A stretch of DNA of 12,291 nt from an uncultured Collinsella sp. (lineage in GTDB: Bacteria > Actinomycetota > Coriobacteriia > Coriobacteriales > Coriobacteriaceae), in assembly GCA_902494465.1 (NCBI GenBank), contig CABUTH010000042.1:1-12291 (forward strand). The letters are read 5' to 3'. Shown here piece after piece: positions 1-5,469 of the stretch (positions are counted from its first letter, which is position 1; the number at the start of each line of letters is the position of its first letter). The position numbers and the translations under genes were made by a program. The notes under the pieces are model-generated. The model was not told the origin of the DNA, made no database searches, and saw only the letters and a list, made by a program, of their open reading frames with translations.

Positions 1-6
1 AAGGCC

Positions 7-30
7 AGAGGCGGGGCATGCCCCGCCTCT
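7..30. terminator. 24-bp perfect palindrome, possible terminator of an off-window gene
   Basis: Positions 7-30 read identically on both strands and are very GC-rich. As RNA they could form a hairpin of about 10 bp with a tiny loop. No clear T-run follows on either side, so termination is only a guess; it would fit the end of a gene lying left of the window. It could also be part of a dispersed palindromic repeat. Confidence 0.4.
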
Positions 31-55
31 TACACCACATCTCTGTGCGCTACCA

Positions 56-293
56 CCCTGTGGGCAAAAAATGCCAAATATGAGTACTGTAACTATTTTA
101 GTAACAGCAAAATCAAGCCTTTGAGGCCCTAGCTGAGTGCCTGGGAGCGATAAAAGCCTGTTTTAAACGGCTTTAGCCATGCTAAAACGCCTAGATAATG
201 AACGGCTGTGCATTATCTAGGCGTTCATTTGTCGCAAAATAATGCTACTAGCATTGCAACAGTACTCATATTTGGTGTTTTTTGCCCACCGGG
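56..293. repeat. Element bounded by 35-bp inverted repeats
   Basis: The arm at 56-90 matches the reverse complement of 259-293 at 32 of 35 positions. Two of the three mismatches (72/277 and 73/276) would be U-G and G-U pairs in a plus-strand RNA, leaving one true mismatch (59/290). Between the arms lie a 15-bp perfect hairpin (186-225) and a short palindrome (241-255). No protein-coding gene is visible inside. The right end lies 2 bp past the tatD stop codon. The layout fits a small non-autonomous repeat (MITE-like) or a structured RNA; no target-site duplication was recognised. Confidence 0.55.
186..225 (-). terminator. Rho-independent terminator, probably of the tcdA-tatD unit
   Basis: Arms 186-200 and 211-225 are perfect 15-bp complements around a 10-nt loop. 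Read on the minus strand, the hairpin ends in a run of four T (complement of 184-187). It lies about 70 nt after the tatD stop codon, which fits the end of that transcript. Confidence 0.6.
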
Positions 294-294
294 G

Positions 295-1077
295 TCATTG
301 GAAGTCAAATATGGAGCGCGAATTTGCCAAAACGATCGATTCGACGCCCTCCGCGGCGCAGTTTTTAAGTTCGGCGATGTGCCGGGAGACGCTTTTTAGC
401 GATGTGATGAGCTGCCGTGCGTTTATATCTGCTTGCGCTTCGGCTGGAGCGTCGGTTTCGAGCAGCAGACGGTCGAGTGGGATCTGTCGGGCGTATTCAC
501 GACCGCGCTTGGTAGCGAGCATCCGCTCGTTCACGGAAAAATAGCAGCCTGCGTTTCGCGCACGGTCAAACTCGTTCGAGGTGCCGCTAAACCAGTGGAA
601 GATGATGGCGGGGGAGTTGGGGCTTGGGGTGAGTAATCCATATGACTCAAGGGCGTCCAGTACGGTTCCTGCCGAACGAACAGCGTGAATTGATATCACG
701 CGCCCGGCGAGAGGGTACTGCACGAGTGCATCGCAGAGACGGTCAAGTGCCTGTATTTGAAGCGGTTCGCTTCCGGCAAAGCGCGCGGAAAAGTCGAGTC
801 CTACCTCGCCGATATAGCGCTCTTGGTCAGCAACTTCGCAAAGCAGATTGACTTCGGCAGGACCGCAGCGGCCGTCGGCGAGCCACCAGGGATGGAGGCC
901 GGCGCCCGCGATAATGTTTGGGTATCGGCTGGCCCGCTTTTTTGCTGCCGCGAAGTCGCGTGGGTCGACCCCGCAGTCAAAGAGCCCCAGACCCAACGCC
1001 GCCGACTCACTGGCTGCAGCATCGGGGCTGAGCATCAAATCAAGATGACAATGCGTGTCAAAGAATCGCGGTTCCAT
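295..1077 (-). CDS. TatD-family metal-dependent hydrolase (putative deoxyribonuclease)
   Basis: The 260-residue product is a TatD-type amidohydrolase-fold phosphoesterase. The family holds divalent metals in a TIM barrel, and several members act as 3'-5' DNA exonucleases in DNA repair or degradation. The metal ligands are visible in order: HxH near the N-terminus (H9, H11 in FDTHCHLD), E91 in GEVGLDF, H131 in ISIHAV, H161 in IFHWFSG and D209 in LLLETDAP. The length is normal for the family. The ATG at 1077 is chosen because the protein then begins just before the FDTHCH motif and has an AGGA 9 nt upstream; the frame stays open to 1131, but that extension overlaps tcdA. The gene lies 14 bp after tcdA, so both are probably one transcript. 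The substrate cannot be read from sequence. Family assignment is firm; nuclease activity is inferred. Confidence 0.9.
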   Translation of the reverse strand: MEPRFFDTHCHLDLMLSPDAAASESAALGLGLFDCGVDPRDFAAAKKRASRYPNIIAGAGLHPWWLADGRCGPAEVNLLCEVADQERYIGEVGLDFSARFAGSEPLQIQALDRLCDALVQYPLAGRVISIHAVRSAGTVLDALESYGLLTPSPNSPAIIFHWFSGTSNEFDRARNAGCYFSVNERMLATKRGREYARQIPLDRLLLETDAPAEAQADINARQLITSLKSVSRHIAELKNCAAEGVESIVLANSRSIFDFQ

Positions 1078-1091
1078 CGCAGGGCATCCTG

Positions 1092-1889
1092 CTAGTCCAA
1101 GCGCTGGCCGTCGGCGCGCACGCGCTCGCACCCGCGCCCGCTGATCTGGCGGATAACCTCGCCGGCAATCATCTGACCCATGATGGGCGGCATAAAGCTG
1201 GCGGTACCCAACTCGGTACGCTCGTGGATGTTGGACGGGTCGCGGGGTTGGGTTTTAACCGATTCCTCACAGCTAAACAGCACGTGCAGGCTCTTGATTC
1301 CGCGCTTCTTACATTCTTTGCGCATAATGCGGCTCATGGGGTCGCGCACGGTGTCAAAGATATCGGCAAAACGCAAGCATTCGGGATGCAGCTTGTTGGC
1401 CCCGCCCATAGAGCTAACCAAACGAATGTCGTGATCTTGAGCATATTTGGCAATGGTGAGCTTGGCCGAGATGGTGTCGATGGCGTCGACGACGTAGTCG
1501 AGCTTGCCGCCCGTCTGCTCAAAAACGCTCGTAAAGAACTCGTCGATATTGTCGCTCAGCAGATATTCAGTTCGCTTGATGACGGTGGTGGCGGGATTGA
1601 TATCGTGGATCATGGCTTCCATAACATCGACCTTGCGCTTGCCGACGGTGCTGTGAAAGGCGATGGACTGGCGATTGATATTGCTGGGCGCGATGATGTC
1701 CTTGTCCAGAATTACAAAATGACCAATGCCGCCGCGGGCGAGTGCCTCGCAGCAGTTGGAGCCCACACCTCCGCAGCCGAGTACCAGCACCGTGGCATCG
1801 GCGAGCTTGTCGAGTGCCTCGCGGCCCATGATGATCTCGAGCTTGGCATCGCGCGTCTCGTTGGGAGTTGCGGCTGTGGTTTCGGTCAT
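1092..1889 (-). CDS. tcdA: tRNA threonylcarbamoyladenosine dehydratase (TcdA/CsdL-like E1 fold)
   Basis: The 265-residue product belongs to the ThiF/MoeB/E1-like superfamily. TcdA uses ATP to dehydrate t6A at position 37 of ANN-decoding tRNAs, giving the cyclic form ct6A. The nucleotide-binding loop GCGGVGS lies at about 38-44, followed by an acidic strand end (D62/D64) and the SNINRQ motif at about 69-74, which contacts ATP in this superfamily. The C-terminal part (ELGTASFMPPIMGQMIAGEV) is typical of TcdA rather than of MoeB or ThiF, and there are no paired CxxC zinc motifs. The start is set at the second of two close ATGs, because GGAGG at 1896-1900 is 6 nt from it but directly abuts the first ATG at 1895. 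It is the first gene of a probable tcdA-tatD operon. Confidence 0.88.
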   Translation of the reverse strand: MTETTAATPNETRDAKLEIIMGREALDKLADATVLVLGCGGVGSNCCEALARGGIGHFVILDKDIIAPSNINRQSIAFHSTVGKRKVDVMEAMIHDINPATTVIKRTEYLLSDNIDEFFTSVFEQTGGKLDYVVDAIDTISAKLTIAKYAQDHDIRLVSSMGGANKLHPECLRFADIFDTVRDPMSRIMRKECKKRGIKSLHVLFSCEESVKTQPRDPSNIHERTELGTASFMPPIMGQMIAGEVIRQISGRGCERVRADGQRLD

Positions 1890-1895
1890 AGACAT

Positions 1896-1900
1896 CCTCC
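1896..1900 (-). promoter_or_regulatory. Ribosome binding site that decides the tcdA start
   Basis: On the minus strand GGAGG is followed at once by ATG (1895-1893), then TCT, then ATG (1889-1887). A spacing of zero is not workable while six is ideal, so translation should begin at 1889. Confidence 0.75.
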
Positions 1901-1933
1901 GATGGGGAAGCGAATCGTGTTTTAGCTATCGCC

Positions 1934-1939
1934 ATTATA
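1934..1939 (-). promoter_or_regulatory. -10 element (TATAAT) of the tcdA-tatD promoter
   Basis: A perfect TATAAT on the minus strand would start transcription near 1927 and give a leader of about 38 nt before tcdA. No good -35 hexamer is found 16-18 nt upstream, so this is a half-supported promoter. Nothing else was recognised between here and the small gene ending at 2097, apart from a short hairpin (2018-2033) without a T-run. Confidence 0.45.
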
Positions 1940-2096
1940 GGTATTATCGCGATTCCATTTGAGCCCTAGGGGCTTGTTGAAATGAGGCAGTGATTCGCAT
2001 AAGATGAAGCAGATGGCACCCGTTGCAGCGGGTTGGCCAACTCCCAAACACGTTTGTAGCGTGAGAAGTGGCCGTCTTCGCATTACGCGGGGGCGG

Positions 2097-2183
2097 CTAT
2101 TTCATTCGACCTCCAATGTGGATGCCGAGCTCCACAGCCGCGATTACAAGCAACAACAACGTCAGGACATCGTTAATACTCAT
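2097..2183 (-). CDS. 28-aa one-helix hydrophobic peptide, possible type I toxin / holin-like peptide
   Basis: This short gene encodes 28 residues: an N-terminal MSINDV, a hydrophobic stretch at about 6-23 (VLTLLLLVIAAVELGIHI) and a small basic end (GGRMK). The stretch is long enough for one membrane helix. The start is well supported: AAGGAG at 2191-2196 lies 7 nt before the ATG. The frame continues upstream to 2294, but that part has no such signal and is not membrane-like. The size and pattern (short acidic/polar start, one helix, basic tail) resemble the small putative holin-like toxins of type I toxin-antitoxin systems; this resemblance is from memory and no homology is proven. It is divergent from sdpR, with 167 bp between start codons. 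It could also be a regulatory small membrane protein. No antisense RNA promoter was identified with confidence. Confidence 0.55.
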   Translation of the reverse strand: MSINDVLTLLLLVIAAVELGIHIGGRMK

Positions 2184-2190
2184 AGTCCAT

Positions 2191-2196
2191 CTCCTT
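2191..2196 (-). promoter_or_regulatory. Strong ribosome binding site (AAGGAG) of the 28-aa peptide gene
   Basis: AAGGAG on the minus strand sits 7 nt before the ATG at 2183. It is among the best-formed Shine-Dalgarno sites in the window and is the main evidence that the tiny gene is translated. Confidence 0.7.
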
Positions 2197-2234
2197 CTTG
2201 GGAAGAGGGAGCTGGCCCATCTGCTTCTGGACCC

Positions 2235-2263
2235 ATTGTATCTAAAAACGAACGAATGTTCTA
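2235..2263 (-). promoter_or_regulatory. Weak candidate promoter for the 28-aa peptide gene
   Basis: On the minus strand TACAAT (2235-2240) resembles a -10 box. The hexamer 17 nt upstream (TAGAAC, 2258-2263) matches the -35 consensus at only three positions. Transcription would start near 2227, about 44 nt before the ATG. The -35 region overlaps the dyad at 2255-2274, so a bound repressor could block it. Confidence 0.3.
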
Positions 2264-2274
2264 TACATAACATT
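2255..2274. promoter_or_regulatory. 20-bp imperfect dyad, candidate operator
   Basis: AATGTT (2255-2260) and AACATT (2269-2274) are perfect complements, and 8 of 10 base pairs across the whole dyad match. It lies between the peptide gene and the sdpR promoter. ArsR-family repressors bind AT-rich dyads of about this size, so SdpR is a plausible binder, but this is inference. Confidence 0.35.
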
Positions 2275-2278
2275 GCTA

Positions 2279-2302
2279 TTAGATAATTAGACAAACATCT
2301 AA
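2279..2302. promoter_or_regulatory. Dyad around the sdpR -35 box, candidate SdpR operator
   Basis: TTAGAT (2279-2284) and ATCTAA (2297-2302) are perfect 6-bp complements separated by 12 bp and enclose the -35 hexamer (2288-2293). A protein bound here would exclude RNA polymerase, as expected for an autorepressor. Confidence 0.4.
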
Positions 2303-2316
2303 ATATCGAGTATAGT
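2288..2316 (+). promoter_or_regulatory. Sigma-70-type promoter of sdpRI
   Basis: The -35 TAGACA (2288-2293) and -10 TATAGT (2311-2316) each match consensus at five of six bases and are 17 bp apart. Transcription would start near 2323, giving a leader of about 28 nt before the sdpR ATG. Confidence 0.65.
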
Positions 2317-2350
2317 GTGCACGTTGCGAGAGATAGCGAGAGGAGGTTCT

Positions 2351-2629
2351 ATGCCGGGAGAAGGTTTTAAGGCGCTGGCGGATCCAACGCGGCGGCGCAT
2401 TTTAGAACTGCTGCGCGAGGGCAATTGCACGGCGGGGGAGCTCGCCGAGCATTTCGACATAAGCAAACCGTCGCTCAGCCATCATCTGGCAACGCTTAAA
2501 AACGCCGGGCTGGTGACCGATGAGCGCCATGGCCAAAACATCGTTTACAGCTTAAATACCACCGTCATGCAGGACTTGATTGGCTGGTTTATGGGCTTTA
2601 CAAACACTGAAGGTGATAAGGATGAATAA
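2351..2629 (+). CDS. sdpR: ArsR-family winged-helix autorepressor, SdpR type
   Basis: The 92-residue product is a small ArsR/SmtB-fold DNA-binding protein. The start FKALADPTRRRILELL is typical of the family; the helix-turn-helix spans about 28-51 (AGELAEHFDISKPSLSHHL) and the beta wing about 54-68 (LVTDERHGQNIVYSL). The ELCVCDL-type metal site of true arsenic/zinc sensors is absent (only C26 lies in this area), so metal sensing is unlikely. The gene overlaps an SdpI-type gene by 8 bp. In Bacillus subtilis SdpR represses its own sdpRI operon and is sequestered at the membrane by SdpI when toxin is present; the same loop is inferred here. The ATG at 2351 is preceded by AGGAGG 4 nt upstream. 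An in-frame GTG at 2315 lies inside the -10 box and is rejected. Confidence 0.85.
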   Translation: MPGEGFKALADPTRRRILELLREGNCTAGELAEHFDISKPSLSHHLATLKNAGLVTDERHGQNIVYSLNTTVMQDLIGWFMGFTNTEGDKDE

Positions 2630-3326
2630 CGAAAACAAGGGCATTCACGCCACGGGGGTATCGTCGCGCGTGTGGATTGCACTGGTCGCTCTGTGCGTTG
2701 CCAATGTCGCAGCGCATCTGATAGTGATGCCGAGCCTGCCGGCGCAGATTCCCACGCACTGGGGCGCGAATGGCGCCGTCGACGGTTGGGGCCCTAGCTG
2801 GATGGCCTCCGCGCTCGGCGTGTTGCCTCTGGCACTTCTCGCGATGTTCTACGTCGTGCCACGCATTGACCCCAAGGGCGAGGCGTATCGGACCTCGGGT
2901 AAGTTCTATCAGGGCTTCGTAATCGCCTTCACGCTGCTCATGTGTGCCATAAGCTGGCTGGGGGAGCTAACGGTGTGGGGCATCGTGCCGGTGGTAGGAA
3001 CGGTCAATTTGCTGGTATCAGGCGCTATCGGCTTGCTCTTTATTGGTATGGGCAACTACTTACCGCGCGTAAAGCAGAACTATACGCTCGGTATCAAGAC
3101 ACCTTGGGCACTTGCCGATCCCGAGAACTGGCGCCGTACGCAGCGTTTTGGCGGCGCCTGCTTTATGGTGCTGGGTATTGGCCTGATTGTGATGGGCGTG
3201 GCAGGCAGCGTGCTTTCGAGTGAAGTCGTCGCCGCGGTGATTGCGGTTCTGGCGTTTGGTTCGGTCGGAGCCGTCTACGTCTACTCGTATCTGCTGTGGC
3301 GCAAATCGCAGCGAGCCGCTCGCTAA
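2622..3326 (+). CDS. sdpI: SdpI-family membrane protein (DUF1648 + SdpI domains), immunity/signalling
   Basis: The 234-residue product has about six membrane helices (roughly 16-37, 59-80, 97-115, 118-141, 177-197, 202-225). The loop after the first helix carries the DUF1648 motif IPTHWGANGAVDGWG (about 43-57). The SdpI signature lies at about 145-176, containing NYLPRVKQN, LGIKTPWAL and ENWRRTQRFGG. In B. subtilis SdpI protects cells from the SDP killing peptide and sequesters SdpR. The ATG at 2622 lies inside the sdpR stop region (8-bp overlap, ATGAATAA), showing translational coupling; an earlier in-frame start at 2580 would run through sdpR without a ribosome site. No sdpABC toxin-production genes are in the window, so it may give immunity to foreign peptides or pair with the small peptide encoded opposite. 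Confidence 0.85.
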   Translation: MNNENKGIHATGVSSRVWIALVALCVANVAAHLIVMPSLPAQIPTHWGANGAVDGWGPSWMASALGVLPLALLAMFYVVPRIDPKGEAYRTSGKFYQGFVIAFTLLMCAISWLGELTVWGIVPVVGTVNLLVSGAIGLLFIGMGNYLPRVKQNYTLGIKTPWALADPENWRRTQRFGGACFMVLGIGLIVMGVAGSVLSSEVVAAVIAVLAFGSVGAVYVYSYLLWRKSQRAAR

Positions 3327-3392
3327 GGTTGCGGAAAACTAGCGTACGCAGTTCATAGTGTGTTCTGGGGGACTTTTCCCAGGTAGTATTAG

Positions 3393-3418
3393 GGGGCGTG
3401 GGCAACCATGCCCCTTTT
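3393..3418 (+). terminator. Rho-independent terminator after sdpI
   Basis: A 9-bp stem (3393-3401 with 3406-3414, one G-U pair) with a GCAA tetraloop is followed by TTTT (3415-3418). It most simply ends sdpRI. It also lies 92 nt before ettA, so it could act as an attenuator if transcription of ettA starts upstream of it; no clear ettA promoter is visible between. Confidence 0.6.
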
Positions 3419-3509
3419 CGTTACGTTTCAGAGCTGATTTCCTCATTTCGTTTCCACTAAAGCGAAACAAGAATAGGAAAACGGCAGGTCAGAAAGGTAA
3501 AATAGGACA

Positions 3510-5189
3510 ATGGCGGAGTTTATCTACCAGATGTATCAGGCTCGCAAGGCCCATGGCGACAAGGTGATCCTTGACGACGTGACACTGAGCTTCTACCCCG
3601 GTGCCAAGATCGGCGTCGTGGGCCCCAACGGTATGGGCAAGTCGACCCTGCTCAAGATCATGGCCGGCATCGAGGAAGTCTCCAACGGCGATGCCAGGCT
3701 CACCCCCGGCTACACCGTGGGCATCCTGCAGCAGGAGCCGCCGCTCGACGACGACAAGACCGTCATCGAGAACGTGCGCATGGCATTTGGCGACATGATC
3801 GCTAAGGTCGATCGCTTCAATAAGATCGGCGAGGAGATGTGCGACCCGGATTGCGACATGGATGCCCTCATGGCCGAGATGGGCAAGCTCCAGGACGAGA
3901 TCGACGCCGCCGACGGCTGGGATATCGATTCCAAGCTCGGCCAGGCCATGGACGCCCTGCAGCTGCCCGATTCCGACATGCCGGTCAACGTGCTCTCTGG
4001 CGGCGAGCGCCGCCGCGTGGCCCTGTGCAAGCTGCTGCTCGAGGCTCCCGACCTGCTGCTGCTCGACGAGCCCGCGAACCACCTGGATGCCGAGTCGATC
4101 CTGTGGCTCGAGCACTTCCTGCACAACTATCAGGGCGCGGTGCTTGCCGTCACGCACGATCGCTACTTCCTGGATAACGTTGCCGAGTGGATCTGCGAGG
4201 TCGACCGCGGTCACCTTTATCCCTACAAGGGCAACTACTCCACGTATCTGGAGACCAAGGCCGCGCGTATCGAGGCGCAGGGCAACCGCGATGCCAAGCT
4301 CGCCAAGCGCATGGAGGCCGAGCTCGAGTGGGTACGCAGCTCGCCCAAGGCCCGTCAGGCCAAGAACAAGGCCCGTCTGGCTCGCTACGAGGAGATGGAG
4401 GCCGAGGCCCGCGCAAGTCAGAAACTCGACTGGACCGATATCCGCATCCCTGTGGGCCCGCGTCTGGGCAACAAGGTGCTCGAGGCCCATCATCTGCACA
4501 AGGAGTTCGATGGCCGCGTGCTCATCGACGACCTTTCGTTCACCCTGCCGCGCAACGGCATCGTGGGCGTCATCGGCCCCAACGGCGTGGGTAAGACTAC
4601 GCTCTTCAAGACCATCGTGGGTCTGGAGCCGCTGACTTCGGGCGAGCTCGAGGTGGGCGAGACCGTCAAGATTTCTTACGTCGACCAGAACCGTTCCGGC
4701 ATCGACCCCGATAAGAACCTGTGGGAGGTCGTCTCGGACGGTCTGGACCACATGATGGTCGGCGAGACCGAGGTTCCGAGTCGCGCGTATGTGGCGAGCT
4801 TTGGCTTTAAGGGCCAGGACCAGCAGAAGCGCGCTGGTGTGCTCTCCGGTGGCGAGCGCAACCGTCTGAACTTGGCGCTTACGCTCAAGCAGGGCGGCAA
4901 CCTGCTGCTCCTCGACGAGCCCACGAACGACCTCGACGTCGAGACGCTGTCCTCGCTCGAGGCGGCGCTGCTCGAGTTCCCGGGCTGCTCGGTGGTCATT
5001 AGCCACGACCGTATGTTCCTGGACCGCGTCGCCACGCACATTCTGGCGTGGGAGGGCACCGACGAGAATCCGGGCAACTGGTATTGGTTCGAGGGCAACT
5101 TCGAGGCCTATCAGGCCAACCGCATCAAGCGCCTGGGCGAGGACGCGGCCCAGCCGCATCGTATTCACCGTAAGCTGACGCGCGACTAG
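3510..5189 (+). CDS. ettA: Energy-dependent translational throttle protein EttA (ABC-F ATPase)
   Basis: The 559-residue product is a soluble tandem ABC-F ATPase; the E. coli homologue is of nearly equal length (555). EttA binds the ribosomal E site and gates the first elongation step according to the ATP/ADP ratio. Domain 1 has Walker A GPNGMGKST (38-46), signature LSGGE (162-166), Walker B with D186/E187 and the H-loop H216. The charged inter-domain linker follows (about 240-310). Domain 2 has Walker A GPNGVGKTT (356-364), signature LSGGE (445-449), Walker B D469/E470 and H499. There are no membrane helices, so it is not a transporter. The first Walker B region reads DEPANHLD, with A in place of the usual T. 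The ribosome site is poor: AAAGG is about 12 nt away and AGGA only 2 nt. Strong codon bias suggests high expression. Confidence 0.93.
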   Translation: MAEFIYQMYQARKAHGDKVILDDVTLSFYPGAKIGVVGPNGMGKSTLLKIMAGIEEVSNGDARLTPGYTVGILQQEPPLDDDKTVIENVRMAFGDMIAKVDRFNKIGEEMCDPDCDMDALMAEMGKLQDEIDAADGWDIDSKLGQAMDALQLPDSDMPVNVLSGGERRRVALCKLLLEAPDLLLLDEPANHLDAESILWLEHFLHNYQGAVLAVTHDRYFLDNVAEWICEVDRGHLYPYKGNYSTYLETKAARIEAQGNRDAKLAKRMEAELEWVRSSPKARQAKNKARLARYEEMEAEARASQKLDWTDIRIPVGPRLGNKVLEAHHLHKEFDGRVLIDDLSFTLPRNGIVGVIGPNGVGKTTLFKTIVGLEPLTSGELEVGETVKISYVDQNRSGIDPDKNLWEVVSDGLDHMMVGETEVPSRAYVASFGFKGQDQQKRAGVLSGGERNRLNLALTLKQGGNLLLLDEPTNDLDVETLSSLEAALLEFPGCSVVISHDRMFLDRVATHILAWEGTDENPGNWYWFEGNFEAYQANRIKRLGEDAAQPHRIHRKLTRD

Positions 5190-5197
5190 TAGCAAGT

Positions 5198-5228
5198 AGA
5201 AAGGCCGCCTCCAAGGGCGGCCTTTCTT
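5198..5228 (+). terminator. Rho-independent terminator of ettA
   Basis: Perfect 12-bp arms (5198-5209 and 5216-5227) surround a 6-nt loop; the end of the right arm reads CCTTTCTT. It starts 9 nt after the ettA stop codon. Confidence 0.85.
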
Positions 5229-5401
5229 GTAGCAATTGCACTGCAGCTATGCCCTGGCTGCTGGTTTGATTCATAATCAAAGTCATCTCTTTGGGATTAA
5301 AGCCCGTTTTTGCTATGAGTGATTTTCTAATTCCGTTTAAAACGTAAAGACGCATTGGGTTGCAAGGACATAAGCAAATCGAATTGAAATATAACCAGTG
5401 C

Positions 5402-5413
5402 TGTAACGTTACA
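5402..5413. promoter_or_regulatory. 12-bp perfect palindrome, operator candidate upstream of the exported peptidase gene
   Basis: TGTAACGTTACA lies 57 nt before the ATG at 5470, followed by an A-run and a -10-like TATAGA (5422-5427). No good -35 box is found at the right spacing, so an activator-dependent promoter is possible. Nothing else clear was seen in the AT-rich interval 5229-5469. Confidence 0.4.
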
Positions 5414-5469
5414 AAAAAGATTATAGAATAGGAGTACCTTATAAGTCGCTTCTCTAGAAAGAAGAACAT

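Noticed and set aside
1078..1131. Extended N-terminus of the TatD-family protein
   Set aside because: The extra 18 residues are Arg-rich, lie within tcdA and precede a normal family start with its own ribosome site.
1224..1925. 233-codon plus-strand frame opposite tcdA
   Set aside because: Antisense shadow of tcdA with no family motifs; tcdA has all expected motifs and a good ribosome site.
2004..2270. Plus-strand frames across the sdpR upstream region
   Set aside because: No ribosome site and no protein-like pattern; they overlap the control region and the better supported minus-strand small gene.
2315..2350. GTG start giving a longer SdpR
   Set aside because: The GTG is inside the -10 box, upstream of the expected transcription start, and the ATG at 2351 has AGGAGG before it.
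3489..5195. 568-codon open frame on the minus strand opposite ettA
   Set aside because: It mirrors ettA exactly. Strong codon bias in a GC-rich gene removes stops from the antisense frame. The translation is Leu/Val/His/Arg-rich without recognisable motifs, and ettA is certain.
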